This document shows, piece after piece, positions 27,289 through 36,694 of a stretch of DNA of 64,000 bases. Origin of the DNA: Geobacillus icigianus. Its GTDB lineage: Bacteria; Bacillota; Bacilli; Bacillales; Anoxybacillaceae. Under the pieces are notes generated by a model that saw only the letters and a program-made list of their open reading frames with translations, was not told the origin of the DNA and searched no databases. Position 1 is the first letter of the stretch; each line of letters opens with the position of its first letter. The position numbers and the translations under genes were made by a program. The DNA is taken from assembly GCF_000750005.1 (NCBI RefSeq), contig NZ_JPYA01000060.1:1-64000 (forward strand), in the 5' to 3' direction.

Positions 27289-27902
27289 TCGTCCAACCCT
27301 GCCAACAGCACCTGTTTTTCGATCCAATCCACAACGTCAAAAAGCCCGATCTCTTCTTTTAAATTTGTAAAAATGACCGGCTTCGCCCCTCGCGCCGCTT
27401 TGGCATCCCGTTCCATCACTTCCAGACTGGCACCGACGAAAGGGGCAAGATCAATTTTATTAATCACGAGCAAATCCGACTTAATCATCCCCTGTCCGCC
27501 TTTGCGCGGTATTTTTTCCCCTTGGGCGACGTCGATGACGTAAATGGAGAAATCAACAAGCTCCGGACTGAAGGTCGCCGCCAAGTTATCGCCGCCGCTC
27601 TCGATAAAAATGAGCTCAACATCCGGATGGCGCCGCTTCAGTTCATCAATGGCTGCAAAATTCATTGACGCATCTTCGCGAATGGCGGTATGTGGGCACC
27701 CGCCCGTTTCGACGCCGATAATCCGATCTTCCGGCAGAACGCTATGTTTAATTAAAAATTGGGCATCTTCTTTTGTATAAATATCATTCGTAATGACCGC
27801 GATGCTAAAGCGGTGGTGCATCACCCGCGTCAGTTTCTCGACAAGCATCGTTTTGCCGGCGCCAACGGGGCCGCCGATGCCGATTCGTACCGGTTCGATC
27901 AT
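27285..27902 (-). CDS. ureG: Urease accessory GTPase UreG
   Basis: The 205-residue SIMIBI GTPase has the P-loop GGPVGAGKT, the nickel-binding Cys-Pro-His (GGCPHTA), EDLS-like [10 protein letters not shown] and the guanine-recognition NKID. It delivers nickel to the UreD-UreF-apo-urease complex with GTP hydrolysis. ATG 27902 was chosen ([11 protein letters not shown]) with AAGGGGG upstream. It lies 62 bp after ureF and overlaps ureD. Confidence 0.93.
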   Translation of the reverse strand: MIEPVRIGIGGPVGAGKTMLVEKLTRVMHHRFSIAVITNDIYTKEDAQFLIKHSVLPEDRIIGVETGGCPHTAIREDASMNFAAIDELKRRHPDVELIFIESGGDNLAATFSPELVDFSIYVIDVAQGEKIPRKGGQGMIKSDLLVINKIDLAPFVGASLEVMERDAKAARGAKPVIFTNLKEEIGLFDVVDWIEKQVLLAGLDE

Positions 27903-27964
27903 GATATTCCCCCTTCTTCGTTTTTCATTCCAACCCAAATAGGCGCTTTTTTGTTTGTCCAGTA

Positions 27965-28642
27965 TTATGACATAAACAACCGGACCGGAAGGCGTTCATG
28001 TTGCATTTGCGCGATTTCTAAGCCAATGGCTGCCGCCCCGAGCTCCTCTTCGCCGAGCATCTCGATGATGTTCGTGGCATGAATCAAATATGGCTGCACC
28101 ATGACGAGCAGCTGTTGCCCGTCCGTTTGGCCGAGGGGAATGCCGCGGACCGCGTTTTGCACCATCGTTTGTACAGAAGTAAACAAATACGTCAGCACCG
28201 TCGTTTGTTTGGTTGCCCCGATTTTGCGACCGACTGCCGCAAACGCGATAGCCGGATGAATGGACTGCTTCGTTTGTACGATCTCATCGAGTTCATCGAC
28301 CGAATAAATGTGGCGGCAAAGTTTCCATAAACGCTCTCCGATCATTCTCGTTCCTTCCCGCGTTTCCTTCGCTAGGCAGAGAGCAAACAGCGTTTCGTTC
28401 AACCGTTGCAGTCCTTCGATGCTGTTGGCTTTCAACTGCTCATAGGCGATCCGGCACGCTAATCCATCCGTATACGTCAGCTGGGTTTGAATGTAAACGA
28501 TAAGTGATTGACGAAATGTTTTGGCATCACAAATTTGCTCATTGTACATGTATGTTTCAAACCCAAAGGAATGGGAAAATGCTCCAGATGGAAAATTCGA
28601 ATCCGAGAGCTGCAACAGCCACAATAGCTGTTGGTCAGTCAT
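27965..28642 (-). CDS. ureF: Urease accessory protein UreF
   Basis: The 225-residue all-helical protein has the UreF motifs [21 protein letters not shown] near the N-terminus and [15 protein letters not shown] towards the end. It links UreG to UreD in the activation complex. Its ATG overlaps the ureE stop by 8 bp. Confidence 0.92.
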   Translation of the reverse strand: MTDQQLLWLLQLSDSNFPSGAFSHSFGFETYMYNEQICDAKTFRQSLIVYIQTQLTYTDGLACRIAYEQLKANSIEGLQRLNETLFALCLAKETREGTRMIGERLWKLCRHIYSVDELDEIVQTKQSIHPAIAFAAVGRKIGATKQTTVLTYLFTSVQTMVQNAVRGIPLGQTDGQQLLVMVQPYLIHATNIIEMLGEEELGAAAIGLEIAQMQHERLPVRLFMS

Positions 28643-29081
28643 GGCGGTGGCCGATATGACGAAACGCTTGTTTTACTTTCCGTTTTTCCCGCTTGTACGG
28701 GATGTGCAGCTGTTTGAGCAGCTCTTCGACTAAATAGTCGTATTGGACAAGCATTTCCCCTTCCTCGAATTGGGCGGGCAAATGGCGGTTGCCAAGCTGA
28801 TGAGCGATCTCCCCCATTTGTTTCAACGAAACCGGCTTTATAACAAGCAAATCCTCAGGAAGAACGGAAACAACGATCGCGTTATAGTCATCCATCCACA
28901 ATACATCTCCATCCGCCAATTCTTTCGCTTCCTTTAGGCGAATGCCAAGTTCCCGCCCATGATCGGTCACGACCCGCTGGATTCGCTTCACTAAATCGTC
29001 GCTCGCCATGTACACCCGTTCAATATGCGGGGGAAGAGAAGAGATGGTTTGAATATTGCCGACAATCGTTTCAATAATCAT
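28635..29081 (-). CDS. ureE: Urease nickel metallochaperone UreE
   Basis: The 148-residue protein has the N-terminal peptide-binding domain, the metal-binding domain ([36 protein letters not shown] with its conserved His) and a short C-terminal His tail (HIGHRHD). It carries nickel to UreG. It lies 11 bp downstream of ureC. Confidence 0.92.
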   Translation of the reverse strand: MIIETIVGNIQTISSLPPHIERVYMASDDLVKRIQRVVTDHGRELGIRLKEAKELADGDVLWMDDYNAIVVSVLPEDLLVIKPVSLKQMGEIAHQLGNRHLPAQFEEGEMLVQYDYLVEELLKQLHIPYKREKRKVKQAFRHIGHRHD

Positions 29082-29092
29082 CTGCCATCACC

Positions 29093-30802
29093 TCAAAAAA
29101 GAAAATATCGTTGCGCCATGGCCACCACTTCGGCCGGCTCGCACGTAATGAGCCGCCCGTCGACCTTCACTTCATACGTCTGCGGATCAACATCGATGTG
29201 GGGCATGGCGTTGTTGAACACCATATCGTTTTTCGATAAACGGCGAATATTCCCGACCGGTTTCACCGTTTTTTGCAGCCCCAGCTTATCAGGAATGCCA
29301 CGTTCAAGCGCCGCTTTGGATAAAAAGGTGATGGACGTTTTCGCGATGGCGGCGCCATAGCTGGCGAACATCGGGCGGTACAGAGCGGGCTGCGGCGTCG
29401 GAATGCTGGCGTTCGGGTCGCCCATCACGCTGTAGGCGATCATCCCGCCTTTGATGACGAGCTCAGGCTTGACCCCGAAAAAAGCGGGATGCCAAACGAC
29501 CAAATCTGCGAATTTTCCGACTTCCACCGAACCGACATATTCGGCAATCCCATGAGTAATGGCTGGATTGATCGTGTATTTAGCGACATACCGTTTGACG
29601 CGGACATTATCGCCCCGCCCCGTTTCCTCCGGCAAGCGGCCAAACTGTTTTTTCATTTTGTCCGCCGTTTGCCATGTACGCAAAATGACTTCCCCAACGC
29701 GCCCCATCGCTTGGGAATCGGAACTGATCATGCTGAACGCGCCGATGTCGTGTAAAATATCTTCAGCAGCGATCGTTTCTTTGCGAATGCGCGAATCGGC
29801 AAACGCAATGTCTTCTGGAACAGATGGATCTAAATGATGACACACCATTAGCATATCCAAATGCTCATCAAGCGTGTTTTTTGTATACGGCCGCGTCGGA
29901 TTCGTGGAAGAAGGCAAAATGTTCGGGAAGCTGGCAACTTTCATAATATCGGGCGCATGCCCCCCTCCGGCTCCTTCCGTATGGTATGTATGAATCACGC
30001 GCCCGTTAATGGCCTCTAGCGTATGCTCGACAAACCCACCTTCATTCAATGTATCCGTATGAATGGCGACTTGCACATCGTACTCATCGGCCACCCGCAA
30101 GCATGCGTCAATCGCCGCCGCCGTCGTTCCCCAGTCTTCATGAAGTTTGAGCCCAATCGCTCCAGCGCAGACCTGTTCAGTGATCGGTTCTTTCGCCGAT
30201 GCGTTGCCTTTTCCTAAAAAACCGATATTCATTGGGAACGCTTCGGCAGCTTCAAGCATCCGGTAAATGTTCCACTCTCCCGGCGTGCACGTCGTGGCAT
30301 TCGTTCCAGTCGCCGGTCCGGTCCCGCCGCCGATCATCGTCGTAATGCCGGATGACAAAGCAGTTTCGATTTGCTGCGGGCAAATGAAATGGATATGGGC
30401 GTCGACCCCGCCGGCGGTCACGATTTTTCCTTCCGCCGCGATCACTTCCGTTGAGGCGCCGATGACAATATTGACACCGTCCATTAACAGCGGATTCCCA
30501 GCTTTGCCGATAGCGGCGATCTTCCCGTCTTTGATCCCGATATCGGCTTTGTAAATGCCAGTGTAATCAACGACGACAGCATTCGTCAGCACTAAATCGA
30601 CTGCTTCGTCGCGGGTTGCGAGCGGATGTTGCCCCATCCCGTCGCGAATCACCTTCCCACCGCCGAATTTCACTTCATCGCCGTAAACCGTATAGTCATG
30701 CTCAATTTCAACCCATAAGTCCGTATCCGCTAGCCGGATGCAGTCCCCAGTCGTCGGCCCAAACATATCCGCGTATTGCCGTCTTGACATAGAAAAACTC
30801 AT
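29093..30802 (-). CDS. ureC: Urease subunit alpha
   Basis: The 569-residue catalytic subunit has the two-nickel site. Visible features are the metal-binding His pair in GVDAHIHF, the carbamylated lysine in [13 protein letters not shown], the flap Cys-His in [13 protein letters not shown] and the second-shell [15 protein letters not shown]. It hydrolyses urea to ammonia and carbamate. The start at [13 protein letters not shown] was set by AGGGAGAG upstream and the 4-bp gap after ureB. Full length and all ligands are present, so it should be active when matured. Confidence 0.95.
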   Translation of the reverse strand: MSFSMSRRQYADMFGPTTGDCIRLADTDLWVEIEHDYTVYGDEVKFGGGKVIRDGMGQHPLATRDEAVDLVLTNAVVVDYTGIYKADIGIKDGKIAAIGKAGNPLLMDGVNIVIGASTEVIAAEGKIVTAGGVDAHIHFICPQQIETALSSGITTMIGGGTGPATGTNATTCTPGEWNIYRMLEAAEAFPMNIGFLGKGNASAKEPITEQVCAGAIGLKLHEDWGTTAAAIDACLRVADEYDVQVAIHTDTLNEGGFVEHTLEAINGRVIHTYHTEGAGGGHAPDIMKVASFPNILPSSTNPTRPYTKNTLDEHLDMLMVCHHLDPSVPEDIAFADSRIRKETIAAEDILHDIGAFSMISSDSQAMGRVGEVILRTWQTADKMKKQFGRLPEETGRGDNVRVKRYVAKYTINPAITHGIAEYVGSVEVGKFADLVVWHPAFFGVKPELVIKGGMIAYSVMGDPNASIPTPQPALYRPMFASYGAAIAKTSITFLSKAALERGIPDKLGLQKTVKPVGNIRRLSKNDMVFNNAMPHIDVDPQTYEVKVDGRLITCEPAEVVAMAQRYFLF

Positions 30803-30806
30803 TCTC

Positions 30807-31133
30807 TTACTCTCCCTTCTTGCTGCCATCAAGCGGACCGTTGATCATATTGTTTAATCCGTACACCCGGCGTTCGCCGGAGAACGGAACAAGCTCTACT
30901 TGCTTCGCATCTCCGGGCTCAAAACGAACCGCTGTCCCGGCTGGAATGTTCAAATGCTTTCCATACGCCGCCTGCCGGTCAAATTCAAGAAATGCGTTGA
31001 CTTCAAAAAAGTGAAAATGGGAACCAACCTGCACCGGGCGGTCGCCGCGGTTGATGACCGTCAGTTTCGTGACTGGTTTCTGCCGATTGCAAACAATCGG
31101 TTCGTCACGCAATCGATATTCTCCTGGGATCAT
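30807..31133 (-). CDS. ureB: Urease subunit beta
   Basis: The 108-residue beta subunit has the family signature [19 protein letters not shown] and [17 protein letters not shown] [19 protein letters not shown]. It assembles with UreA and UreC as (ABC)3. It is separated from ureA by 43 bp. Confidence 0.94.
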   Translation of the reverse strand: MIPGEYRLRDEPIVCNRQKPVTKLTVINRGDRPVQVGSHFHFFEVNAFLEFDRQAAYGKHLNIPAGTAVRFEPGDAKQVELVPFSGERRVYGLNNMINGPLDGSKKGE

Positions 31134-31176
31134 AGGACCACTCCTTTATCCATCTTCATTGAATCGGCCGGCGTCG

Positions 31177-31482
31177 TTACGACCGGATCGGCTGATGGAC
31201 GGTGACGAGTTTCGTACCGTCGGGAAACGTCGCTTCCACTTGAATCTCTTCAATCATGTCAGCGACGCCTTCCATCACATCGTCCTGCGTCAAAATCGTT
31301 GCGCCGTATTGCATCAGCTCCGCCACCGTCCGTCCGTCGCGGGCCCCTTCCAACAGCTCATACGTAATGAGCGCCACCGCTTCCGGATAATTTAGTTTCA
31401 ATCCTCGTTCTTTCCGACGGCGCGCCAAATCAGCGGCCACGACGATCAACAGCTTTTCCTGTTCGCGCGGAGTCAGTTTCAC
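31177..31482 (-). CDS. ureA: Urease subunit gamma
   Basis: The 101-residue subunit has [21 protein letters not shown] and the family end ([21 protein letters not shown]). GTG start behind GGGGGAGAG. It follows urtE by 80 bp with no strong terminator in between, so urea import and urease are probably one transcript. Confidence 0.94.
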   Translation of the reverse strand: MKLTPREQEKLLIVVAADLARRRKERGLKLNYPEAVALITYELLEGARDGRTVAELMQYGATILTQDDVMEGVADMIEEIQVEATFPDGTKLVTVHQPIRS

Positions 31483-31562
31483 TCATCTCTCCCCCTCTTA
31501 AATGCCCCCACCTATTCTCGCAGGTTCAAGAACTCTCTCATCGCTAACCCGCGGCCTGTGGC

Positions 31563-32264
31563 TTAAACAGCAAGAAACGATTGAATATAAGTCAAATCCG
31601 CCTCATCGACATCCCCCTTCGCCACGACAGTGCCGCCATCCAAAATATAGAAATGATCGGCACAAGAAAACGCCAGCTCCACGTTATGTTCGACCAACAC
31701 GATGCCGACCTGCTTTTCTTCGGCGATTTTCATAATCACATCATGAATCAACTCAACGATCGACGGCTGAATGCCTTCCATCGGTTCATCAAGCAAGAGC
31801 AGTTTCGGCTCGCCGGCTAACGCGCGGGCGATGGCCAGCTGTTGTTGCTGTCCACCGCTTAAATCCCCTCCCTTTCGCTGGCGCATCTCTTTTAAGACTG
31901 GAAATAATGCATATATTTCCTCAAGGATCGGCTGAGGACGGACGTTCTCGGCCTGCGCTTCCAACCCGAGAAGGAGATTTTCTTCCACTGTCAGCGCAGA
32001 GAAAATTTCCCTCCCTTGCGGCACATAACCGATCCCTGCCCGCGCCCGCCGCTCCGGCGGCCATCGCGTGATATCTTCTCCTTCCCATTCGATCACGCCT
32101 GACATCGGGCGAATCAACCCGATGATCGTTTTCATCAACGTCGTTTTGCCGACCCCGTTTCTGCCTAACACCGCCGTCACCCGGCTGAGAGGAATGTCCA
32201 TGCGAACTTGACCGAGCACAACACTTTCATCATAGCCAGCGGTTACATTCCGGAGACATAACAT
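31563..32264 (-). CDS. urtE: Urea ABC transporter ATP-binding protein UrtE
   Basis: The 233-residue LivF-type ATPase has Walker A GRNGVGKTT, the signature LSGGQQQQLAIARAL and Walker B LLLLDEP, with the UrtE-typical MEGIQPSIVELI after it. It pairs with UrtD to drive urea import. Its start overlaps the end of urtD by 22 bp. Confidence 0.9.
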   Translation of the reverse strand: MLCLRNVTAGYDESVVLGQVRMDIPLSRVTAVLGRNGVGKTTLMKTIIGLIRPMSGVIEWEGEDITRWPPERRARAGIGYVPQGREIFSALTVEENLLLGLEAQAENVRPQPILEEIYALFPVLKEMRQRKGGDLSGGQQQQLAIARALAGEPKLLLLDEPMEGIQPSIVELIHDVIMKIAEEKQVGIVLVEHNVELAFSCADHFYILDGGTVVAKGDVDEADLTYIQSFLAV

Positions 32265-33013
32265 GCGTTTTTCCTCCTTCCAAGATACACATCGATGACT
32301 TGTTCGTTTTGCTGCACCTCATCAATCGAGCCTTCGCACAATACTTTTCCTTCATGCATCACCGTCACTTGTTTCGAATAGCGGCGGACAAAGTCCATAT
32401 CATGCTCCACAATGATCACCGCACAATGTTCAGCAATTTCATGAAGCCATTCCCCCGTGCGCTCCCGTTCCGCTGCGCTCATGCCAGCAATCGGCTCATC
32501 CAATAGGAGAAGTTGCGGACGCTGAATCAGTTGCATGCCGATTTCCAACCACTGTTTTTGTCCATGAGACAGAGTGCCGGCTAAGCGATGGCGTTCATCA
32601 AGCAATCCCATTCTCTCTAGTTGGGCTGCCATGATCTCTTCCTCTTTTTCGGTCCGCTTCGCCCGCAAAACAGAACGCAGGCGCCGATCTTGACGAATGG
32701 CCAACTCCATATTTTCCCACACTGTCAAAAACGGAAAAATGGAAGGGCTTTGAAACTTCCGGGCAATCCCCATTTGCACGATCTCGTATTCCGGCTGTTT
32801 CGTGATGTCATGGGAGAAAAACATCACTCGACCGTCCGTCGCTCTCGTCCGTCCGCAAATGACATCGAGAAGTGTTGTTTTCCCCGCTCCGTTCGGGCCG
32901 ATCAAAAACCGCACTTCATGAGGGTAAACGGTGAGATCAACACCTTGCAAAGCGCGGAATCCATCAAAGTCAACAATCACATCACGACACATCAACACGG
33001 GCTTCACGTTCAT
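32243..33013 (-). CDS. urtD: Urea ABC transporter ATP-binding protein UrtD
   Basis: The 256-residue LivG-type ATPase has Walker A GPNGAGKTT, the signature LSHGQKQWLEIGM (the SHGQ variant is typical of UrtD) and Walker B LLLLDEPIAGMS. ATG 33013 was set because AAAGGGGGC precedes it; it overlaps the end of urtC by 32 bp. Confidence 0.9.
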   Translation of the reverse strand: MNVKPVLMCRDVIVDFDGFRALQGVDLTVYPHEVRFLIGPNGAGKTTLLDVICGRTRATDGRVMFFSHDITKQPEYEIVQMGIARKFQSPSIFPFLTVWENMELAIRQDRRLRSVLRAKRTEKEEEIMAAQLERMGLLDERHRLAGTLSHGQKQWLEIGMQLIQRPQLLLLDEPIAGMSAAERERTGEWLHEIAEHCAVIIVEHDMDFVRRYSKQVTVMHEGKVLCEGSIDEVQQNEQVIDVYLGRRKNACYVSGM

Positions 33014-34040
33014 GCCCCCTTTTTGCTTTGATGCGAACAGCAACGAGCGATTCATAAATGCCCGCCAATCCTTTCGGCACGAATAACACAACAACGACAA
33101 ACAGCGCGCCTAACAAAAGCAACCAGAGGTCGGGATAATTTTCGCTTAAAAAACTTTTCGCCGTGTTCATGACAATCGCGCCAACGATCGCGCCCATGAG
33201 CGAGTGGCGTCCGCCGACAGCCACCCATAACACCATTTCAATTGAAGGAATAATCCCCATCATCTCTGGGGAAATAAGCCCGACTTGCAGGACAAACAAC
33301 GCTCCGGCCACCCCGGCAAAAGCTGCCGACAAACTATACACAAACACTTTATAGACGGTCGGATTGAATCCTAAAAAACGGACCCGGTTTTCCGCGTCGC
33401 GAATCGCGATGAGCACCTTCCCCAATCGTCCGGATGTTAAGCGGCGCGCCGCGACGAAAATGAGAGCGAGACAGATTGTTGTCAGCCAATACAAAACGAT
33501 TTGCGTGAGCGGCGATGATAGCGAAAAACCAAATACAGTTGAAAAATTGGTCAAGCCGTTCGTTCCACCTGTCCATTCTTGCTTGCCGATAAACAATGTC
33601 ACCAATACGACGACCACCGCCTGGGAGAGAAGAGAAAAATAGACGCCTTTAATCCGATTTTTAAATGTGAAATAGCTTAATAGCGCAGCTAGCAACGTAG
33701 GAAGAGCAATCGCGGCGGCAATGGCCACCATAGGATACGAAAACGGCTTCCAAAACCAAGGCAGTTCGCGTACACCGCTCCATTCCATAAAATCAGGCAA
33801 ATGCCCTCGCGAAGCTTCGAGCTTCAAATACATTGCCATGCAATAAGCGCCTAATCCGAAGTACACCCCATGGCCAAGGCTCAAAATGCCGGTATAACCC
33901 CAAATGAGGGAGATGCCGACCGCCACGATGGCCAAGCAAAGAAATTTGCCGAGCAGGGACAAGCGAAACTCGGTCAAATAAAACGGCGCAAGAAACAAGG
34001 CGGCAAAAAACAGCCAGTATCCCCAACGTTGATTCACCAT
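32982..34040 (-). CDS. urtC: Urea ABC transporter permease UrtC
   Basis: The 352-residue LivM-type permease has about 10 helices, with the conserved cytoplasmic loop AIRDAENRVRFLGFNPTVYKVFVYSLSA. Its place between urtB and urtD and its length support UrtC rather than a branched-chain amino acid permease. Confidence 0.9.
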   Translation of the reverse strand: MVNQRWGYWLFFAALFLAPFYLTEFRLSLLGKFLCLAIVAVGISLIWGYTGILSLGHGVYFGLGAYCMAMYLKLEASRGHLPDFMEWSGVRELPWFWKPFSYPMVAIAAAIALPTLLAALLSYFTFKNRIKGVYFSLLSQAVVVVLVTLFIGKQEWTGGTNGLTNFSTVFGFSLSSPLTQIVLYWLTTICLALIFVAARRLTSGRLGKVLIAIRDAENRVRFLGFNPTVYKVFVYSLSAAFAGVAGALFVLQVGLISPEMMGIIPSIEMVLWVAVGGRHSLMGAIVGAIVMNTAKSFLSENYPDLWLLLLGALFVVVVLFVPKGLAGIYESLVAVRIKAKRGHEREARVDVS

Positions 34041-34049
34041 GCTCCCCCC

Positions 34050-34943
34050 TCAATCAAGCGACCGCGTTCTCACGTTAAGAAGACCGGATGGTTTCCATTG
34101 CAAGAACGCAATAATCAAAACGAACACAATGACTTTGGCCATAGTGGCGCTTGTGGAATACTCGACGAACGTCGAAATCAAGCCAATGCCAAATGCCCCC
34201 AGCAGCGTCCCGGCCAGTTTTCCTACTCCCCCTAAAATGACGACCATAAACGCATCGACAATATAGTAAGTGCCGATCGTCGGCCCGATCGGCCCAAGCA
34301 AGGTCAACGCGCATCCCGCCACTCCCGCCAATCCTGAACCGATGGCAAACGAGTAAGCATCGACCTTTTGCGTGGCAATGCCGAGGCAGGCCGCCATCGA
34401 CCGGTTCATGGTAACAGCTTGAATGCGTCGCCCAGCTCGTGTTTTCATTAGATACAGATAGAGAAAGAAAACGATCGCCAACACAAGACAAAGAATAAAC
34501 AACCGTTTATACGGAAACACCGCCCCGAACAAGCGGATTCCGCCATCCAGCCAGCTTGGCGGCACAACGGCCACGTTGGGCGCCCCAAAGATGAGGCGGG
34601 CCGTCTGCTGCAAAATCAAACTGATCCCCCATGTCGCTAACAAACTATCCAACGGACGGCGATACAAATGACGGATTAAACTTTTTTCCAACCCCCAGCC
34701 AAGCAGAGCGGCGATCAAAAATGACAACGGAATGGCGACGACAAAATACAGTCCTGCCGAGTGCGGCATATCGTTGGCAAACCATTGTTGGGTCACATAA
34801 GTTGTATACGCTCCGACCATCATCAATTCACCGTGTGCCATATTGATGACACCCATCAGCCCGAACGTAATCGCCAACCCTATGGCAATCAAAAGCAAAA
34901 TTGAACCGTGGCTCAGCCCGTTGAATAATTGGTCAATGAACAT
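34050..34943 (-). CDS. urtB: Urea ABC transporter permease UrtB
   Basis: The 297-residue LivH-type permease has about eight helices, with INMAHGELMMVGAYTTY after helix 2 and the loop AVTMNRSMAACLGIAT. The start at MFIDQLFNGLSHGS has GAGAGGGGGATAG upstream. It lies 61 bp after urtA and 9 bp before urtC. Confidence 0.9.
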   Translation of the reverse strand: MFIDQLFNGLSHGSILLLIAIGLAITFGLMGVINMAHGELMMVGAYTTYVTQQWFANDMPHSAGLYFVVAIPLSFLIAALLGWGLEKSLIRHLYRRPLDSLLATWGISLILQQTARLIFGAPNVAVVPPSWLDGGIRLFGAVFPYKRLFILCLVLAIVFFLYLYLMKTRAGRRIQAVTMNRSMAACLGIATQKVDAYSFAIGSGLAGVAGCALTLLGPIGPTIGTYYIVDAFMVVILGGVGKLAGTLLGAFGIGLISTFVEYSTSATMAKVIVFVLIIAFLQWKPSGLLNVRTRSLD

Positions 34944-35004
34944 CGCTATCCCCCTCTCGTATCGGTTGGGCGGGAAGGAAGGAAACTCCTTCCTTCCAAG
35001 TGAA

Positions 35005-36261
35005 CTATTCACTTAATCCCTTCGCCCATGGGTAGCTCTTTAAATACGGATCTGGCTTCACCGGCTGGCCGGAATTCCATAACTCTTTGAATTGTCCGTC
35101 CGCTTGGATTTCGCCAATGCGCACCGTTTTCCATAGATGTTGCGTTTCCCCGTCAATTTTCACCGTTCCTTCCGGCGCCTTGTATTCAAGGCCGGCCGCA
35201 GCTTTTTTCACTTGATCCACATCAAAGGAACCGGCTTTTTTCACCGCTTCGGCCCATAAATGAACTGCTGTATACGCCGCTTCAATCGGATCATCAGTCA
35301 CGCGGTCTTGTCCGTACTTTTGTTTATACTTTTGTACAAACGCCTTATTCTCCGGTGTATCGGTCGTCTGGAAATAGTTCCACACAGCCAAATGACCGGC
35401 CAACACATCCGGCCCGATCCCGCGGATTTCTTCTTCTGCGATGCTGACGGACATCACCGTCACGTCTTTCGGCGTGATGCCAGCGTCTTTCAACTGTTTG
35501 AAAAAGGCGACATTGCTATCGCCGTTGAGCGTATTGAAGACAACAGCCGGTTTCACTTGTTTGATTTTGCTGATAATGGTGCTATAATCGGTATGGCCGA
35601 GCGGCGTATATTCTTCACCGATCACTTGCCCGCCTTCGTCCTTCAGTTGAGCCTTGATGATTTTGTTCGCGGTCCGTGGAAAGACGTAATCCGACCCAAG
35701 CAAGAAAAACGTTTTGCCACGGTTTTTCAAGAGCCAACTAACCGCCGGAACGATTTGTTGATTCGTCGTCGCCCCGGTGTAAAAGATGTTCGGTGATGAC
35801 TCCATTCCTTCATATTGCACCGGATACCAAAGCAGCCCGTTGTTTTGCTCCACAACCGGAAGCATCGCTTTGCGGCTCGCCGATGTCCAACCGCCAAAAA
35901 TGGTGGCCACTCGATCTTTTTGTAACAGTTTTTTCGCCTTTTCGGCAAACGTCGGCCAGTCCGACGCCCCATCTTCCACAACCGGTTCAATTTTCTTGCC
36001 GAGCAGCCCTCCGGATGCATTGATTTGCTCGATCGCCATTAATTCGGCATCGCGCAGCGACACTTCACTGATGGCCATCGTTCCGCTCAGCGAATGGAGA
36101 ATCCCTACTTTGACCGTATCGCCTTCTTTACTAGCCGAAGACGAATCCTTTTTGTTTTCGTTTTTTGCTTGATCCACAGCTGATGACGCCGCACATCCAC
36201 CAAGGGCAAAAACGCTGATGCAGAAAAGCAACCATAACTTCCGCATGAATTTTGGTTTCAT
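35005..36261 (-). CDS. urtA: Urea-binding lipoprotein UrtA
   Basis: The 418-residue substrate-binding protein has a lipoprotein signal ([18 protein letters not shown], lipid-modified Cys23) and a Ser/Lys/Glu-rich linker. A type I binding fold follows, opening [17 protein letters not shown], as in UrtA/AmiC. The family binds urea or short amides. It is first in the operon behind the TnrA/GlnR-type promoter region. It should be exported and anchored on the outer face of the membrane. Confidence 0.92.
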   Translation of the reverse strand: MKPKFMRKLWLLFCISVFALGGCAASSAVDQAKNENKKDSSSASKEGDTVKVGILHSLSGTMAISEVSLRDAELMAIEQINASGGLLGKKIEPVVEDGASDWPTFAEKAKKLLQKDRVATIFGGWTSASRKAMLPVVEQNNGLLWYPVQYEGMESSPNIFYTGATTNQQIVPAVSWLLKNRGKTFFLLGSDYVFPRTANKIIKAQLKDEGGQVIGEEYTPLGHTDYSTIISKIKQVKPAVVFNTLNGDSNVAFFKQLKDAGITPKDVTVMSVSIAEEEIRGIGPDVLAGHLAVWNYFQTTDTPENKAFVQKYKQKYGQDRVTDDPIEAAYTAVHLWAEAVKKAGSFDVDQVKKAAAGLEYKAPEGTVKIDGETQHLWKTVRIGEIQADGQFKELWNSGQPVKPDPYLKSYPWAKGLSE

Positions 36262-36411
36262 TCGGACATCCTTCCCCCTTATTCATTTCTAAAAACCAAT
36301 GATTCCTTATATTTCGTTAATCTAGGAAAGCGGCCTCCCTCCCTTGTTCCTCAAGGTGACGAGCGATATCCATTTTGTGTAAACCATCTTGAGGATGTAT
36401 TCTTGATTAGC

Positions 36412-36440
36412 AGTGTAAGGCCTAGATATCATTGATTCAA
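36412..36440 (-). promoter_or_regulatory. Promoter of the urt-ure operon
   Basis: On the minus strand TTGAAT (36435-36440), a 17-bp spacer and TACACT (36412-36417) form a sigma-A-type promoter with an estimated start near 36405. The TnrA/GlnR box is centred about 50 bp upstream of that start. The leader to urtA is about 145 nt. Confidence 0.6.
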
Positions 36441-36446
36441 CATCAT

Positions 36447-36463
36447 TGTTATATTTCATGACA
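36447..36463. promoter_or_regulatory. TnrA/GlnR box upstream of urtA
   Basis: TGTTATATTTCATGACA fits TGTNA-N7-TNACA. Its centre lies near -50 of the predicted promoter, the distance known for TnrA-activated promoters in B. subtilis. This predicts activation of urea uptake and urease under nitrogen limitation. Confidence 0.65.
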
Positions 36464-36518
36464 TATTTTTGTTATATTTATTATCATAAAAGAACCCCCT
36501 CTTGTTTCTAAAGTCATT

Positions 36519-36640
36519 CGGACTGGTGAAAAAACGGTTGTTCCTTTGGGCAATGGGGAGACGATCCTGATGCGATAAGGTTTTTTTATTTGAGAAACAG
36601 GCTTGATAAGCAGCTTGCTCCCTTAAATCACCAGCCTCCT
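36519..36640 (+). repeat. MITE-like dispersed repeat, copy C
   Basis: The left end GGACTGGTGAAAAAAC and right end AAATCACCAGCCTCC form imperfect terminal inverted repeats. The internal ggtttttttatttgagaaa matches copies A, B and D. It separates the urt promoter from the chemoreceptor terminator. Confidence 0.45.
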
Positions 36641-36655
36641 AAAAAAACAAAAACA

Positions 36656-36688
36656 CCCCAAAAAAGGCACACATGCACCTTTTTGGGG
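36656..36688 (-). terminator. Terminator of the chemoreceptor gene
   Basis: The stem CCCCAAAAA / TTTTTGGGG is followed on the minus strand by TGTTTTTGTTTTTTT. It is a strong intrinsic terminator, 7 nt after the stop codon. Confidence 0.85.
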
Positions 36689-36694
36689 CCTCTC

